Positions 14,122 to 23,049 of a stretch of DNA of 54,467 nt are shown piece by piece. Every line of letters starts with the position of its first letter. Within the stretch, counting starts at the first letter, position 1. The translations under genes and the position numbers were made by a program. Origin of the DNA: Vreelandella aquamarina (GTDB lineage: Bacteria > Pseudomonadota > Gammaproteobacteria > Pseudomonadales > Halomonadaceae); the NCBI RefSeq assembly GCF_900110265.1, contig NZ_FODB01000023.1, positions 1 through 54,467 on the forward strand, in the 5' to 3' direction. Under the pieces are notes generated by a model. That model saw only the letters and a list, made by a program, of their open reading frames with translations. It was not told the DNA's origin and did no database searches.

Positions 14122-15783
14122 GTGCAGGAACCGATCATGACCTCCATCTTTGAACAAGACTTACCGCCAACCGCTGCCAACCATGTGCCGCTCTCGCCGC
14201 TCACCTTTATCGAGCGCTCGGCGGCCATCTATCCCGATTATCCGGCTGTGGTGCATGGCACGACGCGCCGCACCTGGGCCGAGACCTGGACACGCTGCCG
14301 CCAGCTAGCCTCAGCGCTGGAAAAGCGCGACATTCAACCTGGGCAAACGGTGGCCGCCATGCTGCCCAATATTCCCGCGATGTTCGAGGCTCACTTCGGC
14401 GTGCCGCTGGCGGGCTGCGTGCTGAATACGCTCAATATTCGCCTCGATGCCGACGCCATTAGCTATATGCTGGCCCACGGCGAAGCCAAGGTGATTCTGG
14501 TAGACCCTGAGTTTGCCGAGGTGATTCAAGCGGCGGTTGCCAAGTTGGAAAGCAAGCCGCTGATTATCGATGTGGCCGACCCGGAATTTTTGGGCGAGAC
14601 CCAAGGCATTGGCGAGCTGGAGTACGAAGCGCTACTGGCCGAGGGCGACCCTGATTACGCCTACCGGCTGCCCAGCGACGAGTGGCAGGCGATTTCATTG
14701 AATTACACCTCGGGGACTACGGGCAAACCCAAAGGGGTGGTATATCACCATCGCGGTGCCTACCTGAACGCGGTGAGCAACATTCTCGAGTGGGCCATGC
14801 CGCACCATCCTGTCTACCTGTGGACGCTACCGATGTTCCACTGTAACGGCTGGTGCTTCCCCTGGACCATTGCCGCCAATGCAGGCGTCAGCGTTTGCTT
14901 ACGCAAGGTAGACCCCAAACGCATTACCGATTTGATCGCTGCAGAGGGCGTCACTCACTTTAGCGGTGCGCCGATCGTGCTCAATGGGCTGGTGAACCTG
15001 CCCGCCGAACAGAAGCGGGTGTTCGATCATCCGGTGAAGGTGACCACCGCCGGGGCCGCGCCGCCTGCCTCGGTGATAGCCGGGGTGGAAAAGCTGGGCA
15101 TTGAAGTGACCCACGTTTATGGCCTGACGGAAGTATATGGCCCGGTCACGGTATGTGCCTGGCACGCGGCCTGGGACGAACTGCCGCTGGAGTCGCGGGC
15201 CAAACTCAAGTCACGCCAGGGCGTGCGCTACCACATGCTGGAAGCGCTCTGCGTCGCTGATCCGGTCACGCTGGAACCCGTTGCCAAGGATGGCCAAACC
15301 ATCGGCGAAATCCTGATGCGCGGCAACAACGTGATGAAGGGATATCTCAAAAACGCCGAGGCCACGGAAAAAGCGCTGGAGGGCGGTTGGTACCACACGG
15401 GTGACTTGGCGGTATGGCACGCCGACGGCTATATCGAGATTAAAGATCGCTCGAAAGATATCATCATCTCGGGCGGTGAAAACATCTCCACCATTGAAGT
15501 CGAAGATGCCATTTACAGCCATCCAGCGGTGGAAGAGGCCGCCGTGGTCGCGAAGCCGGATGAAAAGTGGGGCGAAACGCCCTGTGCGTTTGTTAAGTTA
15601 AAAATTGGCTACGGCGAGGTCACCGAGGCGGATATTATCGCCCACTGCCGTAAGCATCTCGCGAGCTTTAAAGTGCCTAAGACGGTGATTTTTAGCGAGC
15701 TGCCCAAAACATCGACGGGCAAAATTCAAAAATTCGTGCTGCGCGAAGAAGCCAGACAGCACCAATCAGGGGAGCAGCAATGA
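14122..15783 (+). CDS. acyl-CoA synthetase (AMP-forming; DmdB/AlkK-like)
   Basis: This 553-aa ANL-superfamily ligase activates a fatty or related acid to its CoA thioester. The P-loop YTSGTTGKPKGVVYHH is near residue 193, the A5 motif is THVYGLTEVYGPV, A7/A8 are WYHTGDLAVWHADGYIEIKDRSKD, and the A10 lysine lies in PKTSTGKIQKF. Overall resemblance is to medium-chain ligases and methylmercaptopropionate-CoA ligase DmdB. ATG 14137 inside the frame is an alternative start. It overlaps the next gene by 4 bases (ATGA), so they are coupled. Confidence 0.9.
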   Translation: MQEPIMTSIFEQDLPPTAANHVPLSPLTFIERSAAIYPDYPAVVHGTTRRTWAETWTRCRQLASALEKRDIQPGQTVAAMLPNIPAMFEAHFGVPLAGCVLNTLNIRLDADAISYMLAHGEAKVILVDPEFAEVIQAAVAKLESKPLIIDVADPEFLGETQGIGELEYEALLAEGDPDYAYRLPSDEWQAISLNYTSGTTGKPKGVVYHHRGAYLNAVSNILEWAMPHHPVYLWTLPMFHCNGWCFPWTIAANAGVSVCLRKVDPKRITDLIAAEGVTHFSGAPIVLNGLVNLPAEQKRVFDHPVKVTTAGAAPPASVIAGVEKLGIEVTHVYGLTEVYGPVTVCAWHAAWDELPLESRAKLKSRQGVRYHMLEALCVADPVTLEPVAKDGQTIGEILMRGNNVMKGYLKNAEATEKALEGGWYHTGDLAVWHADGYIEIKDRSKDIIISGGENISTIEVEDAIYSHPAVEEAAVVAKPDEKWGETPCAFVKLKIGYGEVTEADIIAHCRKHLASFKVPKTVIFSELPKTSTGKIQKFVLREEARQHQSGEQQ

Positions 15784-16628
15784 GCGAACAACGGATTGGC
15801 GTGGTAGGCGCAGGTACCATGGGGCAGGGCATTGCCCAAGTGGTGGCTGCCAGTGGCTTTAACGTTCGGCTGTACGATGTCGCCGACGAGCAGCTCACCC
15901 GCGCCAAAAATGCAATCGATAAAGGGCTCGAGAAGCTTGTTGCCAAAGAGAAGATGAGCGAAGAGGGCAAGCAAGAAGCACTGGCTCGACTCTCTACCAC
16001 CACGGCGCTAGATGCGCTGAGCGACTGCAGCGTGATTATCGAGGCAGCCCCTGAACAGCCTGCGCTGAAAGAGAAGCTGTTTCGGGATCTTAGCCATTTG
16101 AGCAGCGACGCTATTCTGGCGTCGAACACGTCGTCTCTATCACTGACTCGGCTGGCGGCGGTCTGCGAGCGCCCTGAGCGGGTGGTAGGCATGCACTTCT
16201 TCAACCCGGTGCCGGTACTCAAGTTGGTCGAGGTGATCCGCGCCGAGCAGACCTCGGATGCCACCGTAGAGCGCATCGAAGCGCTGGCCAAAGCGCTGGG
16301 CAAAACTGCGGTGCCAGTGGGGGATGCCCCTGGGTTTGTCGTGAACCGTTTGCTGGTGCCGATGATCAATGAGGCCGCGTTTATCGTGCAGGAAGGCACC
16401 GCGACGCCGGAAGCCATCGATGACGCTATGAAACTAGGTGCCGCCCACCCGATGGGGCCGCTGGCGCTGGCGGATTTGATTGGCCTGGATGTGTGCTTGG
16501 CGATCATGGAGGTGCTGCAGGAAGGTTTTGGTGATCCCAAGTACCGCCCCTGCCCGCTGCTCAGGCGCATGGTGGCCGCAGGCTATCTGGGCCGCAAGAG
16601 TGGCCGTGGGTTCTATATCTACGAATAG
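15780..16628 (+). CDS. 3-hydroxyacyl-CoA dehydrogenase (3-hydroxybutyryl-CoA type)
   Basis: This 282-aa NAD(P)-dependent enzyme oxidises (S)-3-hydroxyacyl-CoA. The nucleotide-binding GAGTMGQGIAQ is at residues 10-20, SNTSSLSLT around 115-123, the catalytic H139 in GMHFFNPVPVLKLVEVI, and the NEAAFIV region near 190. Its single-domain length fits Hbd/PaaH rather than the FadB fusion. Start overlaps the ligase stop. It is followed after 112 bases by an enoyl-CoA hydratase. Confidence 0.93.
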   Translation: MSEQRIGVVGAGTMGQGIAQVVAASGFNVRLYDVADEQLTRAKNAIDKGLEKLVAKEKMSEEGKQEALARLSTTTALDALSDCSVIIEAAPEQPALKEKLFRDLSHLSSDAILASNTSSLSLTRLAAVCERPERVVGMHFFNPVPVLKLVEVIRAEQTSDATVERIEALAKALGKTAVPVGDAPGFVVNRLLVPMINEAAFIVQEGTATPEAIDDAMKLGAAHPMGPLALADLIGLDVCLAIMEVLQEGFGDPKYRPCPLLRRMVAAGYLGRKSGRGFYIYE

Positions 16629-16740
16629 CAGGCTGCGAGCTTAGGGGGGGGCGACAAAAGAAGTGATTGCCACCCAACCAAGCGTTCGCTAGGGTTGAGT
16701 GGTAACCACTTCTACGCGCAATAACAATTAAGGAGCCGCC

Positions 16741-17514
16741 ATGAGCGACGCAGTGATCGAGAAGGTTGATAACGATGGCGTGGTACGCCTGACCATTAAT
16801 CGTCCCAAAGCCTTGAACGCGCTGAACAGCGAAGTGCTCAGCGCTTTGGAAGCGTATTTAGTCGAGCTTGAAGCGCACCCCAACCTGCGGGCGGTATTGA
16901 TTACCGGTGCTGGGGAAAAATCCTTTGTGGCCGGGGCAGATATCACCGAAATGCGGGATAAAACCCCCGAAGAGGCCCGCGCATTTGCCAGCCAAGCGTT
17001 ACGTACCATCAAGCGACTTGAAACGCTGCCCGTGCCGGTGGTCGCGCTGGTGAACGGGTTTTGCCTTGGCGGCGGCTGCGAACTGGCGCTGGCCTGCGAC
17101 TGGGCCGTCGCCAGCGACAACGCGGTCTTCGGCCAGCCGGAAGTCCTGTTAGGTGTCATTCCTGGCTTTGGCGGTACCCAGCGTTTGCCGCGCCGAGTCG
17201 GCCCCGCCATGGCGATTGATTTGGTCACCACCGGGCGCAAAATCGATGCCCAGGAAGCGCTGCGCATTGGCCTCGTTAACCGCGTAATGCCCCAGGCAGA
17301 GCTTGAAAGCTATGTTGAAGAGCTTACCAAACAGCTGAAGGGCAACGGGCCGCTGTCGGTACGCGGGGCCAAACAAGCCGTTCACGACGGCATGGACCAA
17401 GACCTAGACAGCGCCCTGGCGCTGGAAACCAGCCTGTTCGCTTTCTGCTTTGCAGGCCAGGAGCAGAAAGAGGGCATGAGCGCGTTTGTCGAAAAGCGTA
17501 AACCCAATTTCTAA
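16741..17514 (+). CDS. enoyl-CoA hydratase (crotonase family)
   Basis: This 257-aa crotonase hydrates 2-enoyl-CoA. The oxyanion-hole segment KSFVAGADITEM and GFCLGGGCELALACD are present, and both catalytic glutamates can be placed: E114 (GGGCE) and E134 (GQPEV), spaced 20 residues as in rat enoyl-CoA hydratase, followed by IPGFGGTQRLPR. AAGGAG is 6 bases before the ATG. It completes the beta-oxidation cluster started by the acyl-CoA dehydrogenase; a thiolase is not in the window. Confidence 0.93.
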   Translation: MSDAVIEKVDNDGVVRLTINRPKALNALNSEVLSALEAYLVELEAHPNLRAVLITGAGEKSFVAGADITEMRDKTPEEARAFASQALRTIKRLETLPVPVVALVNGFCLGGGCELALACDWAVASDNAVFGQPEVLLGVIPGFGGTQRLPRRVGPAMAIDLVTTGRKIDAQEALRIGLVNRVMPQAELESYVEELTKQLKGNGPLSVRGAKQAVHDGMDQDLDSALALETSLFAFCFAGQEQKEGMSAFVEKRKPNF

Positions 17515-17557
17515 ATTGTATTTATTAAGTTTAAGTTAAGAAGGGGGCGGATGCGCC

Positions 17558-17589
17558 TAATGCCAGTCAGGCTTAACTGACTGGCATTA
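17558..17589. repeat. perfect 13-bp inverted repeat
   Basis: TAATGCCAGTCAG and CTGACTGGCATTA flank a 6-base loop between the enoyl-CoA hydratase and yaeQ genes. There is no T-tract on either side, so it is either a weak transcript end, an RNA-stabilising hairpin or a protein-binding palindrome. Confidence 0.7.
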
Positions 17590-17630
17590 CTACACTGCGC
17601 GCCACTTCTTTTTCGAACGAGACCTTCGCC

Positions 17631-18170
17631 ATGGCGCTGAGCGCTACCCCTTATAAAGTCGATGTTAACCTGACCGACCTGGACCGCAGCGTTTTCGAAA
17701 CGCTGCGCTTTACGGTGGCTCGCCACCCCTCCGAAACGGAAGAGCGTTTATGCGCTCGGCTAATTGCTTATATCCTCTGGTACAGCGAATCGCTGGCATT
17801 TGGGCGTGGGCTATCAGACGTGGACGAGCCAGCGCTTTGGGAAAAAAGCCTGGATGGCCGAGTGCTGCACTGGATAGAGGTCGGTTTGCCCGACGCCGAG
17901 CGCTTAACCTGGTGTTCGCGCCGCGCTGAGCGGGTCTCGCTGCTGGCGTATGGCCGCGTGGATATTTGGGAAAGCAAAGTGCTGGCCGCCGTCGCCTCGT
18001 TGAAAAATGTTCACGTGGCAGGCCTACCCCAAGAGGCGCTCGCCACCGTGGCAGCGGATTTGCCCCGGGCGATTAACTGGGCGGTCATGATTAGCGATGG
18101 TTCACTGTTTATCACCGATGAAAATGGCCAGCATGAGATCACGCCACAGTGGCTGTTACGGGAGCGGTAG
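17631..18170 (+). CDS. yaeQ: YaeQ family protein
   Basis: This 179-aa protein matches the YaeQ family throughout, including FTVARHPSETEERLCARLIAY, EPALWEKSLDGRVLHWIEVGLPDAERL and NWAVMISDGSLFITDENG. YaeQ has a PD-(D/E)XK-like fold but its function is unsettled; it was first linked to RfaH-independent expression in E. coli. Length is normal. Start is the ATG after a GAGACC stretch. Apparently monocistronic. Confidence 0.92.
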   Translation: MALSATPYKVDVNLTDLDRSVFETLRFTVARHPSETEERLCARLIAYILWYSESLAFGRGLSDVDEPALWEKSLDGRVLHWIEVGLPDAERLTWCSRRAERVSLLAYGRVDIWESKVLAAVASLKNVHVAGLPQEALATVAADLPRAINWAVMISDGSLFITDENGQHEITPQWLLRER

Positions 18171-18361
18171 GCGGTTTTGTACTAGGTTTACTGACGTGCC
18201 GATAGTGCGTATGTGATAGGAAAATAATACCGGGCAGGTGAGTGGGTGCCATCAAGTAGCTTGCTATCTATTTGCATGATTACATACAATCAGCAATGTT
18301 TGTTGCCCCCCCCTGCTAATAGGCTGCCTACCTGCCCAGCTCTCAACTCAAGGAATGAGCC

Positions 18362-19381
18362 ATGACGCCGTCTGCTCCTCATCGCAGAGATGAATCTTCT
18401 AAAGCCATCTTTTGCAAAGCCGTGCTGCCGTTTGTATTACCGTTCAGCTTACTGCCCGCTATTGCGTTGGCCGACGATAGTTCGCTTTCCATTAAGCATG
18501 CAAACGATGGACTTGCCAGCAGTGATGATGGCCACTTTACCAGTGGCTTCGAGTTGAATTGGATGTTTACCCCCGAACCGCAAAGCTGGACACAGCGCCT
18601 AGCGGCTGCGTTGCCTGACAGCATTATTAGCCAGGCAGATCGCGCCTCTTACCGCTTAGTACACCAAATTTATACGCCCAATGTGATTGAGCGCCGCGAG
18701 CTGATTGAAGATGATCGCCCCTACGCGGGTTTAGTATATGGCGGTGTGTCGCTTTATGAAGATAAGCCGATGGGCCGTTGGCAGCAGGCCACCGACCTGC
18801 ATTTGGATGTTGGCTTGGTAGGCCCTTCCTCCCAGGCGGATAGCATTCAGCGGGAGGTTCACCGTGTTACCGATAGTGACCGGCCGCGCGGTTGGCAAAA
18901 CCAATTGGGCGATGAGGCAATCGTCAACCTGACCATGCGCCGCCAGTGGTGGTATGACACGCCTCTGGCAAGTAAACAGTTTTCCCACGGCCCCGGTGTC
19001 GGGATGGCGCTTGGCAACCTGTATACCTATGCCAGCGCTGGTTACAGCGTTCGTTGGGGCGACGATGCCCAGGGTATTCCTACGTTAACGCCTAATCCTG
19101 GCAGCCGCCATCAGCTAAATGGCAGCAGTGGCTGGCAGTGGTACCTGTTCGCAAACGTGGAGGGATATTACATGGCACAGAACCTGACGCTGGATGGCAA
19201 CACCTTTAGAAATAGTCACTCAGTAGACCGTAACGAGTGGGTGGCTGATGTTTCTACCGGGCTGGCATTGGCTTGGGAAGAGTGGCAGGTAACCTTCGCA
19301 GCCGTGCAGCGCACCCGCGAGTTCGATGGCCAGGATGAACAGGATAAATTTGGTGCGTTGACGCTTACCAAGCAATTTTAA
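18362..19381 (+). CDS. lipid A 3-O-deacylase LpxR family outer-membrane protein
   Basis: This 339-aa beta-barrel protein has an N-terminal signal ending around LLPAIALA (residue 37; the preceding hydrophilic stretch is long, so the start may be further in). LpxR hallmarks are KHANDGLASSDDGHFTSG, with the N-D pair and Thr of the catalytic region, and the conserved EDDRPYAGLVYGG. It ends in a C-terminal aromatic (KQF), as outer-membrane barrels do. LpxR removes the 3'-acyloxyacyl chain from lipid A in the outer membrane. An AAGGA site precedes the ATG. Confidence 0.87.
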   Translation: MTPSAPHRRDESSKAIFCKAVLPFVLPFSLLPAIALADDSSLSIKHANDGLASSDDGHFTSGFELNWMFTPEPQSWTQRLAAALPDSIISQADRASYRLVHQIYTPNVIERRELIEDDRPYAGLVYGGVSLYEDKPMGRWQQATDLHLDVGLVGPSSQADSIQREVHRVTDSDRPRGWQNQLGDEAIVNLTMRRQWWYDTPLASKQFSHGPGVGMALGNLYTYASAGYSVRWGDDAQGIPTLTPNPGSRHQLNGSSGWQWYLFANVEGYYMAQNLTLDGNTFRNSHSVDRNEWVADVSTGLALAWEEWQVTFAAVQRTREFDGQDEQDKFGALTLTKQF

Positions 19382-19488
19382 TTTTTGATGAAGCCTAAAT
19401 CCAGCGGATAGCATCGCACCCAGGCACTATGGTTGCTACCTTGGGTGGTGGAAGGCATCTGTCTTTCGTCACTCAGGGGTGAGCGCCA

Positions 19489-20007
19489 ATGGAAATGGTC
19501 TTTTTTAGCGGTTGGGAAAGTTTGGCCCGTACCCTGGTGGTGGGGTTACTTGCCTACACGGTGCTGATCGTGTTTTTACGTATCTCGGGTAATCGCACGC
19601 TATCCAAAATGAACGCCTTTGATCTTATTGTGACCGTGGCTTTGGGTTCTACGCTTGCCACCGTACTGCTATCGAAAGACGTGGCGTTGGCAGAGGGTGC
19701 GCTGGCACTAGGGCTGTTGATTTCCCTGCAGTTCATCATTACGTGGCTGAGCGTGCGTGTCAGCTGGGTAAAGCGGCTCGTCACGGGGGAACCGATACTG
19801 CTGCTGTATGACGGGGAGTTATTGCAAGCGTCGCTAAGGAAGGCGAGGGTAACGCAGGATGAAGTGCGTTCTGCCGTACGCAGCAGCGGGCTTTTACGTT
19901 TAGAGGCTGCTCAGGCGGTGGTGCTGGAAACCGACGGTTCGCTAAGTGTGGTAAAGCGCGGGGAAGGAAAAGGTGAATCCAGCTTAGCAGGGGTGGGCGG
20001 CCCTTAA
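19489..20007 (+). CDS. YetF/DUF421 family membrane protein
   Basis: This 172-aa protein has three N-terminal membrane segments (residues about 13-85) with the family core FLRISGNRTLSKMNAFDLIVTVALGST and ends in a small cytoplasmic domain containing VTGEPILLLYDGELLQASLRKARVTQDEVRSAVR. The family is known from Bacillus YetF and E. coli YcaP, with no firm function. GTGAG-like sequence precedes the ATG. The neighbours give no hint. Confidence 0.88.
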   Translation: MEMVFFSGWESLARTLVVGLLAYTVLIVFLRISGNRTLSKMNAFDLIVTVALGSTLATVLLSKDVALAEGALALGLLISLQFIITWLSVRVSWVKRLVTGEPILLLYDGELLQASLRKARVTQDEVRSAVRSSGLLRLEAAQAVVLETDGSLSVVKRGEGKGESSLAGVGGP

Positions 20008-20091
20008 AGCGCAGGCTTCACCTGCTGGCCGTTCACGGGCAGCGAGCACAGTGGTAATCTTCGCCCCTTTCTTAACGCGTAAGGGCGACCT

Positions 20092-20409
20092 GTGAACATT
20101 AAAGCTGACCTCTCGATTCTAGATATTATTGGCCACCTGCTCATCTGGGTGTTGCTCACCATTATTACCTTTGGCATTGCGCTGTTTTTCTTTCCTTACT
20201 CCTTCGCTCGCTTCGTGATCAACCGCACCAGCGTGGTGGATAACGCAACCGGCGTAGAGCGGAAAATGGTTTGCGATATCAATATCTTCAGCAATGTTGG
20301 CCATATTATTCTGTGGATGGTGATCTCATTTCTGACCCTGGGGCTTGGCTATATTTTCTACTTTTACCGGGTGTGGAACTACGCGTTGAATAACTCTCGC
20401 CTGCAGTAA
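20092..20409 (+). CDS. small inner-membrane protein, DUF898/DUF6693-like
   Basis: This 105-aa protein has two hydrophobic regions separated by a hydrophilic loop: ILDIIGHLLIWVLLTIITFGIALFFFPYSFARFVIN and IFSNVGHIILWMVISFLTLGLGYIFYFYRVWNYALN. The two halves repeat the pattern GHxxxWxxxxxxTxGxxxxFxxYxxxxxxxN, an internal duplication. Start is GTG with AAGGG 6 bases upstream. Followed by a strong terminator. Function unknown. Confidence 0.78.
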   Translation: MNIKADLSILDIIGHLLIWVLLTIITFGIALFFFPYSFARFVINRTSVVDNATGVERKMVCDINIFSNVGHIILWMVISFLTLGLGYIFYFYRVWNYALNNSRLQ

Positions 20410-20442
20410 TGTCAGCCCCCTCGCAAGCGAAGAGCCCCTTGT

Positions 20443-20477
20443 ACTGCCTGCCGACCTTCGGCAGGCAGTCATTTTTT
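20443..20477 (+). terminator. rho-independent terminator
   Basis: ACTGCCTGCCGA and TCGGCAGGCAGT form a 12-bp perfect stem with a 3-base loop, followed by CATTTTTTG. Ends the transcript of the preceding small membrane protein. Confidence 0.85.
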
Positions 20478-20534
20478 GAGAAATATTTGCATTAACGCAT
20501 CTTCCTGTCCGACTCAACTCACCTTTCGCCTCCG

Positions 20535-20602
20535 TTGACATCCTTTGTATAGCCTCCTATATTTTCGCGAATAAAAATTACTATCATTAACATTAATATT
20601 CG
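20535..20602 (+). promoter_or_regulatory. sigma70 promoter with Fur-like box for TonB receptor
   Basis: -35 TTGACA (20535-20540) and -10 TATATT (20558-20563) are separated by exactly 17 bases. Just downstream, TTACTATCATTAACATTAAT (20578-20597) resembles overlapping Fur hexamer repeats (NATWAT type). Iron repression of the receptor is inferred from this and from the gene's function. Confidence 0.65.
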
Positions 20603-20619
20603 CTCTGGGATCTTTCACG

Positions 20620-22719
20620 ATGAAACCTGTACCTACCTTTCGCCTGCGCACGCTGAGCGTCGCGGTTGCCTTAGCCTCGGCTGCTGCTGTGCCGGTAGTT
20701 TATGCACAAGAGAGCAGCGTCAATCTGGATACGGTTGAAGTCACCGCTGAATCGGCCGGTCTTTATGGGTACAGCGATGCTGAGCGGGAGCCCTCAGTAG
20801 GCAAGCTGGATGTGCCGCTGGCCGAACAGCCTTACTCCATGTCAGTGATCGACCAAGAGTTTATTCAGGAGAGCCGTGCCAAAAACATTCAGGATGCGCT
20901 GCTGTATACCCCCGGCGTGTATGCGGGCAACTTTGGATTCGACACTCGTGGCGACAGCGCTAAAGTGCGCGGGCTAGATGCAGGCCGCTATTTGGATGGT
21001 TTGCGCCAAGTGTATGGCTCCTACAACACCGTGCGCACCAACGTCTACGCGCTGGAGAGTGTGGAGGTGTTACGCGGGCCATCTTCCATGCTGTATGGCC
21101 AAGCTGATTTGGGCGGCATCATCAACGGCGTCTCTAAACTACCCCAAGAGGAGCGCAGCGGTGAGGTTTGGGCGCAGTACGGCTCCTATGACCGCAAGCA
21201 GCTGGCGTTGGATGTGACCGGGGCGGCCGATGAAGAGGGCGAGTTTCTTTATCGCTTAGTGGCGTTAACCCGCGATAGCGATACACAAGTCGATCACGTT
21301 GAAGATGATGGCTACCTGTTTGCGCCATCGTTTACGTGGCGCCCCAGCGACGCCACCAACATTACGCTGCTACTGAACCGCCAGGAAAACAAAGGCCAGG
21401 TATCGGCGCAGTTCCTTCCCCAGGCGGGCACGTTAGAGTCGGGTTCACTGGGCTTTATTGGCTCGGAGCGATTTGTTGGCGAGCCGGGTTGGGACCGCTA
21501 CGACCGGGAAAAGATCGAAACAACGCTGTTTGTTGATCACCAGCTCAACGACAGCTGGGCGTTTGCTGCCACCGCCCGCTATACCGATTCCAGCACCGAA
21601 ACCCGCGAGCACTGGGTGGATATCCCCAGCGTGCCCGATGCTAACGGCAATGTGAATCGGACCATCTTTATGGCGGATGCTCAAACGCGCATTCTCAATA
21701 TGGATGCGCGCCTGGAAGGCGAGTTTGCGCTCGGCAATACCCAACATACGCTGGTGGCAGGTATTGACCGTCAGGACGCTCGCTGGTCTCAGGATAATTA
21801 TAGTTCGGTGGCCAGTGGTGGCGGGCAGTTCAACGTCTATAACCCTCAGTATGGCAATCTTCAGCTGGATTCGCTGAACCCCACTGACCGCCCGGATAAT
21901 GAGATTGAACAAGTCGGCGTGTATCTGGCGGATCATATCGAAGTAGGCCCTGTGGTCGTCTCAGCGGGCCTGCGCCGTGACTGGGCAGAGAACCGCACGC
22001 TGGCGCTATCTGGCCCAGATACGGTCAGTGATGAAGGTGAGACCACCGGCCGGCTGGGGCTGATGTACCGCTTTGATAACGGCTTCTCACCCTATGTCAG
22101 CTACTCCGAAGCGTTCGTCATGAACCTGGGTAACGACGGCACAGCTAACCCAAGCCCCTTGAAGCCCACCACCGGCGACCAGGAGGAGATTGGCTTTAAG
22201 TACGTATCTCCAGATCAATCCCTGGCCGTGAGCGCGGCCTACTTTGATATTACTCAGCAAAACCGCATTAGCGATGGCGTTACTCCGGGCGGCGTCGAGC
22301 AAGTGGGTGCCGTGGTCGATGGCTGGGAGCTACAGGTAAATAAGCGCTGGCAGCAGTTTGAAACCCAAGTCGCGTATACCAACTTGAACGCCACTAACGA
22401 CGGTACCGGTATTCGCTTGCCGTATGTGGCTGAAGAGCAGGCTTCCTGGTGGAACCGCCTGTATGTTGGTAATAACTGGCGTATTGGGGCGGGCGTTCGT
22501 TATGTCGGCGACAACGTTGGCTCTGGCGGCGCGCCGGTAGTGCCTTCCAGCACGCTGTATGATGCGATGGTGGGTTACACCCTGGGTGAGTGGGGCTTCT
22601 CCGTAGACTTGAAAAACGCCACTGATGAAGAGTATGTCTCCTGGTGCCGCTATGACGTCGGTGACTGTGGCTACGGCGACCGTCGCAGCGTCACGGCCAA
22701 CGTGCGCTATCAGTTTTAA
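20620..22719 (+). CDS. TonB-dependent siderophore receptor
   Basis: This 699-aa outer-membrane receptor has a signal peptide ending at VVYAQ (residue about 29), a TonB-box-like DTVEVTAES (37-46), a plug domain (about 60-170: QPYSMSVIDQEFI, ALLYTPGVYAG, ESVEVLRGPSSMLYGQADLGGIINGVSK) and a 22-strand barrel ending in VTANVRYQF. The layout is that of ferrichrome/ferric-hydroxamate (FhuA/FoxA-like) siderophore receptors; the exact ligand is not predictable here. No siderophore ABC genes are adjacent. The upstream Fur-like box fits iron control. Confidence 0.92.
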   Translation: MKPVPTFRLRTLSVAVALASAAAVPVVYAQESSVNLDTVEVTAESAGLYGYSDAEREPSVGKLDVPLAEQPYSMSVIDQEFIQESRAKNIQDALLYTPGVYAGNFGFDTRGDSAKVRGLDAGRYLDGLRQVYGSYNTVRTNVYALESVEVLRGPSSMLYGQADLGGIINGVSKLPQEERSGEVWAQYGSYDRKQLALDVTGAADEEGEFLYRLVALTRDSDTQVDHVEDDGYLFAPSFTWRPSDATNITLLLNRQENKGQVSAQFLPQAGTLESGSLGFIGSERFVGEPGWDRYDREKIETTLFVDHQLNDSWAFAATARYTDSSTETREHWVDIPSVPDANGNVNRTIFMADAQTRILNMDARLEGEFALGNTQHTLVAGIDRQDARWSQDNYSSVASGGGQFNVYNPQYGNLQLDSLNPTDRPDNEIEQVGVYLADHIEVGPVVVSAGLRRDWAENRTLALSGPDTVSDEGETTGRLGLMYRFDNGFSPYVSYSEAFVMNLGNDGTANPSPLKPTTGDQEEIGFKYVSPDQSLAVSAAYFDITQQNRISDGVTPGGVEQVGAVVDGWELQVNKRWQQFETQVAYTNLNATNDGTGIRLPYVAEEQASWWNRLYVGNNWRIGAGVRYVGDNVGSGGAPVVPSSTLYDAMVGYTLGEWGFSVDLKNATDEEYVSWCRYDVGDCGYGDRRSVTANVRYQF

Positions 22720-22735
22720 CGCATCATGATATAAC

Positions 22736-22766
22736 AAACGGGGCCTGCGATGAGCAGGCCCCGTTT
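22736..22766. terminator. hairpin between convergent genes
   Basis: AAACGGGGCCTGC and GCAGGCCCCGTTT make a 13-bp perfect stem around GATGA. The short T-rich end in both directions suggests it serves both the receptor gene and the convergent DUF2798 gene. Confidence 0.75.
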
Positions 22767-22795
22767 GGTTAATGGGACTCAATGCGTGAGCGGCG

Positions 22796-23026
22796 TTAGT
22801 GCGGCTGCTTGACCAGTGGCTTCACCAAACGCCGCACGATTGGGGCGACCAAGTTGATCACCGGCAGCGCGACGGCAAAGGCAAACAGCCACGCCTTGAG
22901 CCAAATCACTACAATCCCTTCCACAAGTCCCACGTTATACAGCGTTATGACCAGCGACATAATGCATGACATAAACAGTGCCATCAGGCATGAAAATATC
23001 AGCTGGGCGTATTTCGGATCGAACAT
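22796..23026 (-). CDS. DUF2798 small membrane protein
   Basis: This 76-aa protein has two membrane helices (LIFSCLMALFMSCIMSLVITLYN and WLKAWLFAFAVALPVINLVAPIVRR) with the DUF2798 pattern F-LMA-FMS-MS--T and the terminal P-V--LV. Function is not known. It lies 23 bases downstream of yghU on the same strand and probably shares its transcript. Confidence 0.85.
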   Translation of the reverse strand: MFDPKYAQLIFSCLMALFMSCIMSLVITLYNVGLVEGIVVIWLKAWLFAFAVALPVINLVAPIVRRLVKPLVKQPH

Positions 23027-23049
23027 CGTACGTTTTCCTGATACGCGAA

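Noticed and set aside
13534-14157. 207-aa minus-strand frame across the acyl-CoA dehydrogenase end
   Set aside because: It is antisense to a well-conserved gene, with shadow-type composition and no motif.
15692-16570. 292-aa minus-strand frame over the 3-hydroxyacyl-CoA dehydrogenase
   Set aside because: Ser/Ala/Thr-rich antisense frame typical of high-GC genes; no family features.
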